From NCBI GenBank assembly GCA_000328365.1, contig KB309537.1, positions 1-64,000 of the forward strand: a stretch of 64,000 nt of DNA, written 5' to 3'. The stretch comes from Capitella teleta. Lineage: Eukaryota > Annelida > Polychaeta > Capitellidae. Below are positions 11,914 through 22,939 of the stretch, one piece after another. Below the pieces are notes generated by a model, which had not been told where the DNA came from, did not search any database, and saw only the letters and a program-made list of their open reading frames with translations. The translations under genes were made by a program, and so were the position numbers. The number at the start of each line of letters is the position of its first letter. Position 1 is the stretch's first letter.

Positions 11914-12622
11914 TACTGTAGAACAGGAAACATTCGCGCTGCATGAAACGTTCGCTATATTCGCGGTCATGGTCGACCGCAAATATTAGGTGCGCGCGAA
12001 ATGTCCGCCACGAAGGGCGGTCACATTAGCGATCCAGTGCGCGATCAATACTAGTATTACAACAGATTACATAACCACTAGCCCACCACCGACACAGCCT
12101 TGTGGGATATTGATGCCTTAACTTTTTTTTTTCCCCCAGCTATAGGCTACTGCTGTTTATAGGTGTACGCGAGTAAAGGGGGTAGGCCTACTAGTACAGT
12201 ATACTAGTACTATACATGCATGTCGTTTCCCTTAAAAACCTTGTATGTCCATTATTGTAATTTCTAGACCTACAATGTCTGCTGCCAAGTGCAATAAAGT
12301 GTGTAGTGAACTAGTAGCCTAATGTACTATCGCCATGCAATCACACCAGTTATAGAAGTCAATAAGTATAGCAATCATCAACCCAACATGCATGCTTTAA
12401 TGAGTACTGTTTATTGATCAATCAATGATAAGTGTGGTTTCATTGAGTGCCCCCTTAATTCCCGCTTCCTCCCAGCCATGGATTAACACATTTGGTTTGT
12501 CTCTCAGTGCCTCCCATGCGCGAACAACCCATTGTCCGTGGAGGGGCTTGAGGGCGCTGAGTCGCAGATCAGGTTGGGTGCTTATACTAGTACCGTTGTC
12601 AAGCGCTGCTGCGACGTGGTCG
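11914..12622. repeat. Insert between the direct-repeat copies, transposon-like
   Basis: It begins TACTGTAGAACAGG right where the 226-bp copy ends and continues with a palindromic CGGTCATGGTCGACCG. The same opening, TACTGTAGAACAGG followed by TTCGCTATATT and a GATCGATC palindrome, recurs at 19631. This looks like a DNA transposon end. The right part is cut off by the N gap. Confidence 0.5.
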
Positions 12623-12672
12623 NNNNNNNNNNNNNNNNNNNNNNNNNNNNNNNNNNNNNNNNNNNNNNNNNN
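12623..12672. other. Assembly gap of 50 N
   Basis: Fifty consecutive N bases, probably a fixed-size scaffold gap, so the true distance is unknown. Confidence 0.99.
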
Positions 12673-12898
12673 GCATTCGACACTTATTATTTATGCACTC
12701 TCGTTCCCATTCAAGAACAAATCTACTCTGTACCATTATAAATTACATTTGTAATCCGCCCTTCAAAATATCATAGTGTAAACAAATATAAGACACGACA
12801 CATCAATTGTCGGCAATTTCACCTCGTACATGTATATGTATAGGCATGCATAAAGTATGACATAAATTCTTAAATTAATTTTAATGAAGTAAACTGAA
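12673..12898 (+). repeat. Direct repeat, right copy
   Basis: Right-hand copy of the 226-bp segment at 11688-11913. It abuts the gap and ends where the left copy runs into the TACTGTAGAACAGG insert; here the sequence goes on with CAAAATCTATTT instead. Confidence 0.9.
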
Positions 12899-12935
12899 CA
12901 AAATCTATTTCCACAGACATCTCAGATTGTAAGTA

Positions 12936-13906
12936 CAGTAAAACCTCGATGTGTCGAACACCCGTCCCTCGAATGTCTCCCTGTGTCGAAGTTTTTTTGA
13001 AGTCCCGACGATTCTCCTATACTTTACCAATAGCATTAACATCTGTCCCTCGAACGTCTCATTCTCGAATTTATCCCTGTGTCAAAGTGTTTTCTGTGTC
13101 CCCGAGACATATTTTCGATCTATAGCTTGAAGTCAAAAAATTCTATAAACATATTTCTCAGTTTGGTTACTTCAAAGAGAGTTAGGCACAGTTGCTTACA
13201 ATTAAAACATCAAAACATCCCCGCCCCACAAAGCAGTCGGCAGCCTTTATCTCTCCTATGTTTAAGCCGCGACCAAAGCGAGGCTGACTTCAAAGATCAA
13301 CGGACCGTGGATCTCAACTAAGGCATTAAATTGTTGTTGGTGTGCTTGTGATGATCTTTAATAAATTGCCGACCAAAGACAGCTCACATTCGAAGCTAGA
13401 GTTAATTAAAGAAATCCAGCCTTAGATCTGTTATGAACTTTCTGACAGCTTTAATATCAAAGCAATCAACAATAATATCAAAGATGTTTCTTTAGAGTGT
13501 TTTTGCGAGAAACAGTAAAAATCTAGTGACCAACAGTCTTCAGCATCATTAGATCATCAGCATCGCTATGGCTACAAAACTCAAGCTAGACGTGAAGACA
13601 CTTGAGACCTTTAGAGCTACGTAAACAACCTTCTGTGAAAATCTTTTTTCCCCAAGATTTCCAAGAAAATTTCATCTTTTGGCATTACTTTTTTTATTAA
13701 TATTTGTTACTTACTGTTTCAATCACAAAATCATAGCCTCTCTTAGTTGCATAACGTGCATAACGCATATCGTCAATCAAAACGTCAGAACACGATTTGA
13801 AATCATAACGGTCATATCATAACGGCCTTGATCCCTTCGTCGAAGTATCCCTAAGTCGAAGTAATTGAGCTAACCCCACGAACTTCGACACATCGAGGTT
13901 TTACTG
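12936..13906. mobile_element. Non-autonomous Tc1/mariner element, pogo/Tigger type
   Basis: The ends are inverted repeats: CAGTAAAACCTCGATGTGTC on the left and its reverse complement on the right, about 25 bp. TA lies on both sides (12934-12935 and 13907-13908). CAGT...ACCTCGAT termini are typical of pogo/Tigger elements. Inside each end are further copies of a GTCCCTCGAA-like motif. There is no transposase frame. Length about 971 bp. Confidence 0.8.
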
Positions 13907-13940
13907 TATATAAAAAAATGCCTAAAACACAATAAAGTAA

Positions 13941-13983
13941 CAGTATTATAAGAAGTTACAAATGGTAACTTCTTATAATACTG
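13941..13983. repeat. Perfect 19-bp inverted repeat
   Basis: CAGTATTATAAGAAGTTAC is followed by a 5-base loop and its exact reverse complement. It lies 34 bases past the Tigger-like element. It could be a tiny foldback element or the relic of one; 19 bp is short for a microRNA precursor stem. Confidence 0.85.
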
Positions 13984-14043
13984 AATGTAAAATATATGGA
14001 TTGAATCGGCTGAAAGCCGCTGTTGATGTAATCGGCTGATAGC

Positions 14044-14125
14044 GGCTGGCTGACGGCAGCAATTGGCGGGGGCTGGCTGACGGCAGCAATCGGCGGGGGC
14101 TGGCTAAACGTCCAATCGGCGGTGG
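14044..14125. repeat. 27-bp minisatellite, about three units
   Basis: Two nearly identical 27-bp units opening GGCTGGCTGACGGCAGCAAT are followed by a degenerate third. GC-rich flanking copies of CGGCTGATAGCGGCTG suggest an older, larger array. Confidence 0.8.
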
Positions 14126-14169
14126 CTAGTACATATCAGCGGCGGCTCCGTGGTCTAGCGCCCCTCCAA

Positions 14170-14655
14170 CTATTCCACGTCTATGGAGTTGATTTAAAAA
14201 AGGAATCAAATGAGGGCATTATTGCCGCATCAATTCTTTTATGTCTGCATGGTAGGCTTACTTTCAATTTAATTGGTCGCTCAGTTAAGTGATGTTCAGG
14301 AGCAGAACGAATAACGGGAGTTGTGAGTGGAGATCATGGAATCGAGCGGAGAAGCGAGGGAATTGAAATTTAGAGACTCGGAGCTGATCCACGTACTTAT
14401 CATAACATGCATAAAATGAGAGCCCACAACAATTTTCTTTCAGTTATTGTCTCTTACTCTCTACCTTGCCCACTTCATTTGATCGGGGGCTTTTTCTATG
14501 ACCTGCTTGTAACCTAATGGTACAAGGATTTTCATACAGCATCTAATTTTCATTTATTTGTGGTCTGGCATGTAATCAGCCCTTTTCGCTATTCTGCCTG
14601 TTTCCTTGGGAACTGAGGAGGGCAGAATAATGGGGTCTGACTGTATAATAGATAG
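14170..14655. repeat. Dispersed repeat, copy 1
   Basis: Three blocks match 20060-20795 in order: TTATGTCTGCATGG near 14240, ATGAGAGCCCA near 14415, and GGAGGGCAGAATAATGGGG to CTGACTGTAT at 14617-14645. The last block read backwards, ATACAGTCAGACCCC, resembles a Tigger-type end. The other end is not seen. Confidence 0.55.
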
Positions 14656-15024
14656 TTTAATGCTTGAAATGTTTGCTAATTTGTTGAATAATGAAGTTAA
14701 TTCTCTGTAACACTTTGTTATAGAGGTACAGTGGACCAAAGTAGTCTACCCCATGTAAACAATTTCGATGCTTTTAGACACTGCTGTTCCAGAAAAGTGC
14801 TGCAAAACAGGTTGCATTAACATTTATATCATAAAATAAAAAGAGAGCAGAGAGTTTGTATTGAAGTGCCACATAACAGATGAAACTTCATGATGCTTGT
14901 TTAGTAGACAAAATGCCGTCTGAATATTCTCCTATACAGATGGAGATATATCTGTATATTTAACTGGAAGTTACAAGAAAAGAGTATGAATTCAGTGCTC
15001 AATTTCAGACGCTCGCTTTGGCAA

Positions 15025-15735
15025 TTAAAGGGATGGGGAACTGAATTTTAAGTGATGTTCTATTGACTGATAGCACCAATTGATAACATTCCTTGCCAAG
15101 AACACCCTGCCTGGATGCAAGCGTAAGGAAATAATGCATTCCGAATATCGGGGTTAGCATTGCGCCTATGGGAGAATGGCTTCCATTGCGAAGTATAGGA
15201 GGCAAACGTCAGCTGATGGCTTGGTTTGGCTGAGGGCTGATTGGTCCCGTTCCCCTCGTGAAGCTATCGATTTCAGCCAATCAGAGCAGATCATCTTCGC
15301 CATAAAAGGACATCTCTGTTGTTTACGAAACAAAAGCGCATGCGTGGTGCACTCTGGCTGACCTTTTTACTGTTTCAGGATGAGAAACATGGTATGTGTC
15401 CTAGAAAATCGCTTGTTAAAATACGAAAAATAGCGAAAAATATTTTTTTTCGCGCCTGACTGGTGGAAAAATGATTATTCTATCTATTTCCGAAAAGAAA
15501 ATAAAAAAATATCCACGGGTTTAGTCGCAGGACACGCTGATATGACGAGGCCCATTGTAAATGATGGGGAACTCGGTGTTTCATCACAGCTCCTGACGTC
15601 ACGCCTAATTAGCAATATATCTCCCGCGAAATCGTTAGGGATGATATTCCTTGTGTAGGCCAGGCATAGGAATCATTTTTGGTGCATCAAAAAACGACTC
15701 AAAGTCCATTTTTAACCAGTTCTCCCTCCCTTTAA
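15025..15735. mobile_element. TTAA-flanked element, Kolobok/T2-like MITE
   Basis: Both ends carry TTAA followed inward by AGGGA(T/G)GGGGAACTG-like inverted sequence: TTAAAGGGATGGGGAACTG at the left, CAGTTCTCCCTCCCTTTAA at the right. Vertebrate T2/Kolobok MITEs begin TTAAAGGRR, which fits; piggyBac also uses TTAA. It has no transposase. Its middle holds CCAAT-like boxes and an ATAAAAGG, so it may carry promoter-like sequence. Confidence 0.65.
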
Positions 15736-17042
15736 GAACGCTAACACCACCCTCAAACCCACACAAACTAATCACACTGGCCTCGCACAGACGTCAGGCA
15801 CTTACCATTTTTGATATAAAATTGTACTTTTTTGTCTGAAATAAATTATCTATCTAAATTATCTATCTATCTATATTTTGCCACTTAATAAAATAATAAA
15901 ATACATAAACCATATCCTCAGTTTATAAATAAAACCACTTGAACGCTTGATTGAACAAATTATCAATTTCTCAATCACTCATTGACCTCGTTGACCCTGA
16001 CCTAATAGGCACATGAACCAGCTTTGAGCTTCGAGGGGCCCAAGGGGGATCCTTGATTACTTCAATTGAAAAATGTAGTTCAAACTGCTTGATTAGTCAT
16101 GCTAATTCATGAAATGAAGCCTAGTATTGGCAAAATAGAGTTGTTTTTTATTTATGCTGAGTGCCAAAAAAGTGAAGAAAAATCATTACAGATCGCTACT
16201 TTGACTCACAGATTTTGTGTTATAGTGTTTTTCTAAAGATACCATACAAAACAAACATCCTAAATAGTAAGTATGCAGTGAGATGTGCCACAGCATGACA
16301 ATATTGACCTCGAAAAGTCAGAGAATACTCATTAAAACATCTATACTGGATAATTGTTTTGACAAGTTTATGGCACTAACGTGCATTTTTTCCCGGAAAT
16401 CGGCGGCCGACATTTCTCAAGTGCACTACTACCTTTCGACAGATGCAATTTTTATCTCATCATTGCACTCTCACAGTTGAAAATTATGCAATTATTATCA
16501 ATGTATAATTAATTAGACTTATTGCAACTCGTTTTTACTTCCACACTCTAGCAAGATTCAAGAGGACATAATCTATTAGTTGAAAACCACAGCGAGATCC
16601 CGAGCCAATTTGTACACCTCGTCTGATTCATCTGTGTTAGTAATCTATTAATTTAATATAGTACCCTGTCACAGTGATTATTGTAAATGCACCATCCTGT
16701 CAACACACAAAATTAGAACTTCAATTATTATTGAAGCATTCCCTGCAACACAGTTCAACAGAATGACCACATTTTGCAATTTGGTGCACATGCAGACTAT
16801 ACACACAACAAATTCTGAAAACAAGGCACTCTGTCAAAGCCGAGAGTTGAAAATCGCAGTTCTATGACAGCGTTCAGTGGACTTCAGCCCCCCTCCCTTC
16901 TCGTGTGCGCTGGAAACTGAGAAATATCATGCAAACGTCACACCAATTACTAATTTGCTATTCCTTGTCTGCTCAATTTGTTTACATGTTTTTCAGTTGT
17001 GTTCTGTGGCGGCTTATCAACTGTCTTTTTAAAATTTCAATA

Positions 17043-17345
17043 TAGGGGCACCGGATAGCGCAGTGGGTTAAACCGCTGACTACAATCCTATGCCAACCAT
17101 GGGGGTCGAGGTTCCGGGTTTGAGACCCGATCATGCCGCAGGCGTTATGATTGTGAATTATAATTGTAATCCGTTATAATTGTAATTCTTTGGTGACTCT
17201 GCAGTGCTGCCCAACTGCATAACAAGGTCGGGCGCTGTATACTACTGCTTATGGTAGTATGCAGGATAAAGAACCCTTGGAATTTATCGATAAGAGTAGG
17301 GGGAAACCCCGGTCCCGGGCCTTCTGTTCGGGCGCCCGTATCATC
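17043..17345 (+). repeat. tRNA-derived SINE, family A
   Basis: The head GGATAGCGCAGTGGGTTAAA carries a tRNA A box, and GGTTCCGGGTTTGAGACCC carries a B box. The body continues with TTTGGTGACTCTGCAGTGC and GATAAAGAACCCTTGG, shared with the minus-strand copy at 60-440. It is better preserved than that copy, and lies upstream of CDIN1. Confidence 0.8.
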
Positions 17346-17854
17346 CGTATCATGGATTACTCATGCAGGAATGGAATGTTACAATAGACACTGAGATACA
17401 CAGACATGTCACTTTACATGGTCTGACATCCCTTGAGCAGCAGAAGCAAGTTATCTTGTGCACATGGTTGAAATCAAATCCCATGATTAAGCCCAAACCA
17501 GATTTCTACACCAGACTATGAGAGTTTTTTTAATGTCAATTATCCCCAATGCTGATTGCCTTGTAATTACTCCCAATGCTGATTGTTTTGTAAGAAAAAT
17601 TCCGCCGATTGCACTAAATGCACCCAACAAAACAATGCACTGTGCCCAGGTTTTACTATGATAAATAGAAAATAATAATAACAATAAAATAAGAAAAAGA
17701 AAAATCTTCTCGCATATCCCCTGGCCAGTGTGTGATAAAAAGCTATTTCCTTGCTGAAGCGGCTGTTCGTACTGTGACAGCCAATTTTCAAGTTTCTCTT
17801 CTCTTCGGCTGTTTGTTATCTTATGTACATCTTTCTTGCATCTCTCCACTCACG

Positions 17855-20800
17855 ATGAAAATCGACGTGTACTATGCGATTATGGATATTATATCACAGT
17901 TTGGCACGAGGAATTCACTGAAACATGCCTCGGTCACATTTCCTGAGTGAGTAATTCAGCAGACCACACGACCACAGGTTTCGCTTTCAGTTTTACAGTT
18001 TTACAACTTAACATTCAATCATCAATGATTCATTCCATAGAAAGCTGGTTATGGAGACATCTATTCCATTATTCCATAGACTTCTTCGCTCATTCTAGAT
18101 GCATGTATTTAGGTAAATCATGTTATGTAATGTAGTTTACGAATCAGAATTAATGGAGGAGTAGCTGACATACTACAGCAAGCCCAATGGTATACAGACC
18201 TCGCCCGAGAATCTGTGCTACTGGAGGAGTAGCGTGTTGCTCAATCACTGAATCAGTCAATGAGTCAATCATTTCAATGGCTTCGGAAATTGAGGACTTG
18301 TGGTTTTGTTATTATTAGCCTAAAATCGAAATAATTTCACGCAAGCATCAATCATACCAGTACATTCGGCTTATGAAAGTTTTCCTCATTAAACAAGGTG
18401 TACAGACCATTCATCCGTTCATCAGTATTAATAACCACCTCCTGTTAATTAATATCTAACTGTTGCCAATTTGCAGAGTGGATCCAAAGACCTTGGGAAG
18501 TCTGTACGCTCAGTATTATCAGGTAATTTAGAGGAATTTTTCACATTCATCTCGAAATTGCAATTCCTTTCAGCGGAGGTTTAAAAAAATACACTTCCGA
18601 CACACTTACCCTGACAAGATGGAGCAGTACTATCGCAAGTAAGTGAGTGGAAAGGGCAGCAAAACATTTATTTTCTTTTAAAGGTACTGCGCCAAAGCGA
18701 AGAAAGACCCATCTCGAACTCTGATCGTGAGAATGGCAGAAGAGGTACGAAGTGTGTAATACGCCTCACTCATTTTCCCTTCACAATTTTTCAGGCCGAT
18801 ATTCCGCCGTGCTTTCTCGCAAAAATCATAGTTGAGTGTTACTTGATGCAAACTGAATACGACATGGAACCGCGTAAGGATCTTGCGCTGCTAAGATGAC
18901 ATGTATTATTCCATCATTTCAGCTCCTAAGGCAGCCGTTATGCAAATACTGAAGGACACCACTAGGCTGAATGACCCGGTTATGGCTTTACAAGTTGACA
19001 CTGTGAGTTTTCTTATTTTCAGCTGCTTGGATTTCATTTCCGTTTCTGTTCAGTGCATCATAGCTGATGAGGACTACGGTCCATACGTCGACACCGTCAA
19101 ACAGTATCTTTTACGCTCATTTACTTGCGCGTTATGCTTTCGAAATATATTCATGTCGTAAACCTTGACCTCATAATAGTACTGTTGGCCATGAATACGA
19201 AGCACTCTTGAAGCAGGATTTGAAAGAGGCGAACATCGCATTTCAAGGTACGGTGCCATCCACTCGATCACCGTGAATTTTAAATTTAGCATTTTTTGGT
19301 TTTAAGATGAAAATGATCTGAGAGCCAAGGGCTATGACAAAACACCCGACACAATTCTAGACGTTCCCATTGGTAGGCTATTTGTTCATGAGTGTGAATT
19401 AATTAATGTCCTCATGAATATTCATCAGCTGTTGATGGCTTTGTGGTGAATTGGATTGAGAGTAAAGCCTCATTTGGAGATGAGGAGAGTCACCAGGGAT
19501 ATTTGAGAGATCAGTACTGGAGCTACTGGAACAGGTCAGACGGAGGTCTTTTTATTTAATTTTCATGGAATCGTTATTGAATCTTAGGAAGCTAGAACAA
19601 AGATGATATCCCTTTGAAGCCATATAAGTACTGTAGAACAGGTAATTTTCGCTATATTTGCTGTCACGATCGATCGTGAAAATTAGATGCCTTCTGGGTG
19701 ATCTTGTGATATGACCCTAGCCTTGACTGCGAATAATTGGTGCCGCGAATAAAAGGCTTGAGCCATAAAACCACGAAAAATGCAATCCACAGAAATTTGT
19801 TATGCTTTAGGCTTTTCTTATTTGTATTTTTTTTTTCATCTTTTAAAACACAGTTCGATTCCGATTCCAGTAACCCGCCGTTATGTAACCCGCCTCCGAC
19901 CACGATTCTCTGTACAACACTAAGCCATTGTAAATTGCATGCGTAAAGACTGTACATGACATGACACCTCAATTGTTGTTTATTTCTTTTGAGTCCATTA
20001 ACCAACAAATCACGCTCTTCGCTTATTTGACTTTTAAGATGTAAATTAAAGAATGAATGAAGTGCATGTATCATCACTGAATTCATTATGTCTGTATGGC
20101 TGGCTTGTTTCCAATTTGATCAGTTGCTCAGTTTGGCAATGTTCACAGGAATGGAACGGTAGAAGTTGCAATGGAATAGATCCACATACAGGTGCATACA
20201 ATGAGAGCCCAAAATTACCATCTTTCATTTACTAATTCTCTGCACATTGTTCACCTACTGCACTAGTAATAGTACATGGGGCTGCAATGGAGCAGTGTTA
20301 GCGCTCTCGCTGAGCATGCAGAGGGTCGTGGGTTCGAATTTCGCAGCCTGAAGACCCTCATGTTCACCACAGCATAGCACATTGCATAGTGTCGAATTGT
20401 GGTACCTGCTTGGACAAAGATGGATTTATGTCATCGTCTATAAGTGTTTGTTCCGTTTTTGATACCCGCTTGTGATCATAGCCCACTGAGGGCTTACGTG
20501 TCACTTTGGGGGGTCCTATAACCAGGGAACATACATGAGCCACACAGAAGCGAAGCTGGTTACAGTATTATTGAGTATACCAAAGTATCATATTTTTATT
20601 TTTCAGTACTCATCTGATGGCTTTGTTCTACCGTTCTGTTTTATTCCTTATGCTGAATGCCACTAATGCAATACATGGGACTTTGGACGGCATCTAATTT
20701 TCATTCATTTGTTGTCTGAAATTGAAAGTTCTCTTTTTGTTAATCCATTTTCCTGGGAACAGAGGAGGGCAGATTAACGGGGTCTGACTGTATTTGTCTT

Positions 20801-22196
20801 GTCTGTACATTGTATTTGACTAAATTTCATTCAGAGGAAATTTGAATGTAAATCAATGAAATGAAATCTGTAATGTGTGCGATGAATGCGCTTACTGTGT
20901 ATGCAATATTCTGGTGATTCGTGGTTCGTTATTTCATCCGGTGTATTTAAATAACTAGCATGCTCTGAAATCGCTCTTCACACATTCTCAGGTTATCATA
21001 ACGCACTTCTATCTCTAAATTCATAACGCACTCCTTCATAGAGATAAGACCGTGAAGCGCTAAATCATAACGCACTCCACTCTCTCTCTCTCATCTGCTT
21101 CTCGCTGGTTGCTCCGTCTTCTTAAGCTTCAACTTCGTTTTGAGCAATTCCAGCGAGTGCCTTTGAATGACTAAAATCACTAAATCAAAGCCGGGTGCTG
21201 TGCATAGCTGTCTATGGCATGCCATGCAAAGATCTTCACGAGGCGAGCGTTCTTCCAGGAAGGTTCTTGTACAACCGGGCAACTTATCAACAAATCTTTT
21301 CGGTTTGTGACGTCATCTGGTGACGTCATCTTCGTTTTCATTTGATTTTTTGAATTCTTTGTTCGTTTTGAGCAATGAAGTAAATAAAGCACATTATTGC
21401 GATTGATATTTGGCCATTTTGAATTGAGAATTCATCAGCGTAAATTGCATCATCCTGACTGCTCGCGCATTTCTGTCGGGACGATCTCAACCACCACTTT
21501 CTCTGCGTTTTCTGTGTCTCTGTCAGATGGCATGTTGAGCTCAATCCCCGCCGTCGAAATCGCCAATATACGCGGCGTTGATTTCGTGTTCGCCGCAGAT
21601 TTCAACTTGGAATGTTCATTTCGCGTGAATTCGATTCGAGATGACCGTCTCCTCCGCCCTTAATGAATTGCTCGAATGTTTGCCCAGCGATGGTCGTTGC
21701 AAAAGTGATTGTTGCCGCCCTGTGCGTTGTCGTACGGCGCCTGCGCACTGACGACTGTCAACGCGCTTTCCCCCCGCGGCCATTCCACTAATTGCGCATC
21801 ACTCCCTGTGCAGGCCATTCCACTAATTACACAGCACTCCCTCCGTTTGCTTATGCTGTAATCCTTCTCCTCGTAAATCGCGTTCGGATTCTCTACCTCT
21901 TGTGACGTCATCGCTTTGTTAAAGTAAACTGTCACCACTCGTGACCTCGACGTGACCTTCCTATTCATCGATATTTTGATTTATTCGAAGGGTGTCCGTA
22001 AATTTCGGAAAGCAGATTTTCCGGACGCATGAAAATCATCTGCCATATTTAAATCATTCGATTTGCCGTGTTTCGACTTTTTTTCAAATCTCGAAGTCTA
22101 TTCGTCCGCCATATTTTATGATCGCTGGTGAGAATTTACGAGGCGTCTATTCGTCCGCTTACTTCATTAATTGTGAGTGTGTGTGTGAGAGACAAT

Positions 22197-22248
<52 letters not shown>

Positions 22249-22898
22249 GCGACGGGGGGCTTTCCATCTCATCATCTTCCTTCCTTTTCCCATTTTGCCC
22301 TCAATCGTCGCTTCATTTTCTTGACAGTGTAAATCACATCAAAATTCTCGGAAGCGAAGCAAGCATCCTTCTTTTGCCTGTAATTGAAATGCGGTACTTA
22401 AAGTGTCACTTTCAATTTAAACCGTATTACCCGGCTGCCCCCCTCCAAATACTTGCACGGGTAGCATCGGTCGAGCAGTCTTTTCGAGCCCTGCGTCCCA
22501 TTTCAGCGCTTCTCCCGGGTGGCCGCATTGGGAATTATCTTTTTTTTTTCTTCTTCTCAATTTTCAAGAGTTGTTTCTGCAAATGGCACGGATTTTTTTT
22601 TCCTTTTTTTTTTTTTCCTTGTCTTTTTTTTCTTTCTTTCTTTTCTGTCTGCTGTGCTTAGAAATCCGCCCGCACGCGTCGAACGCCCGCAGGACGTATT
22701 ACGGACGACCACAACGAAAATAAGCGCATCCTCTCGTCTGTAATTGCTAATTATTATGATGTTTCAAAGGCCTTTGTTGTCTTCTGCGGTTGACCACCGA
22801 GTGACCGGCTTGACCACTTGAATGTATCGTCTTCTCACTTCATAGAACGTCCATTTTTTTACGGCGTGCTCTTTACAAATAGATATTACAACGGGAAA

Positions 22899-22939
<41 letters not shown>

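Larger units (their letters stand above)
10926..17854. other. Repeat-rich spacer between ETAA1-like gene and CDIN1
   Basis: Nearly 7 kb with no exon I can support. It contains a duplicated 226-bp segment around an N gap, a Tigger-like element, a short perfect hairpin, a 27-bp tandem repeat, a TTAA-flanked element and a SINE, all listed separately. Reading frames here are short and show no family resemblance. The CDIN1 promoter should lie in the last few hundred bases. Confidence 0.6.

Noticed and set aside
17487-17849. 120-codon minus-strand frame next to the CDIN1 start
   Set aside because: Composition is mixed with a Phe/Leu/Tyr run from AT-rich DNA; sits where the CDIN1 promoter should be, no relative recognised.
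22374-22743. Phe-rich frames at 22374-22661 and 22519-22743
   Set aside because: Produced by T-rich stretches; no domain.
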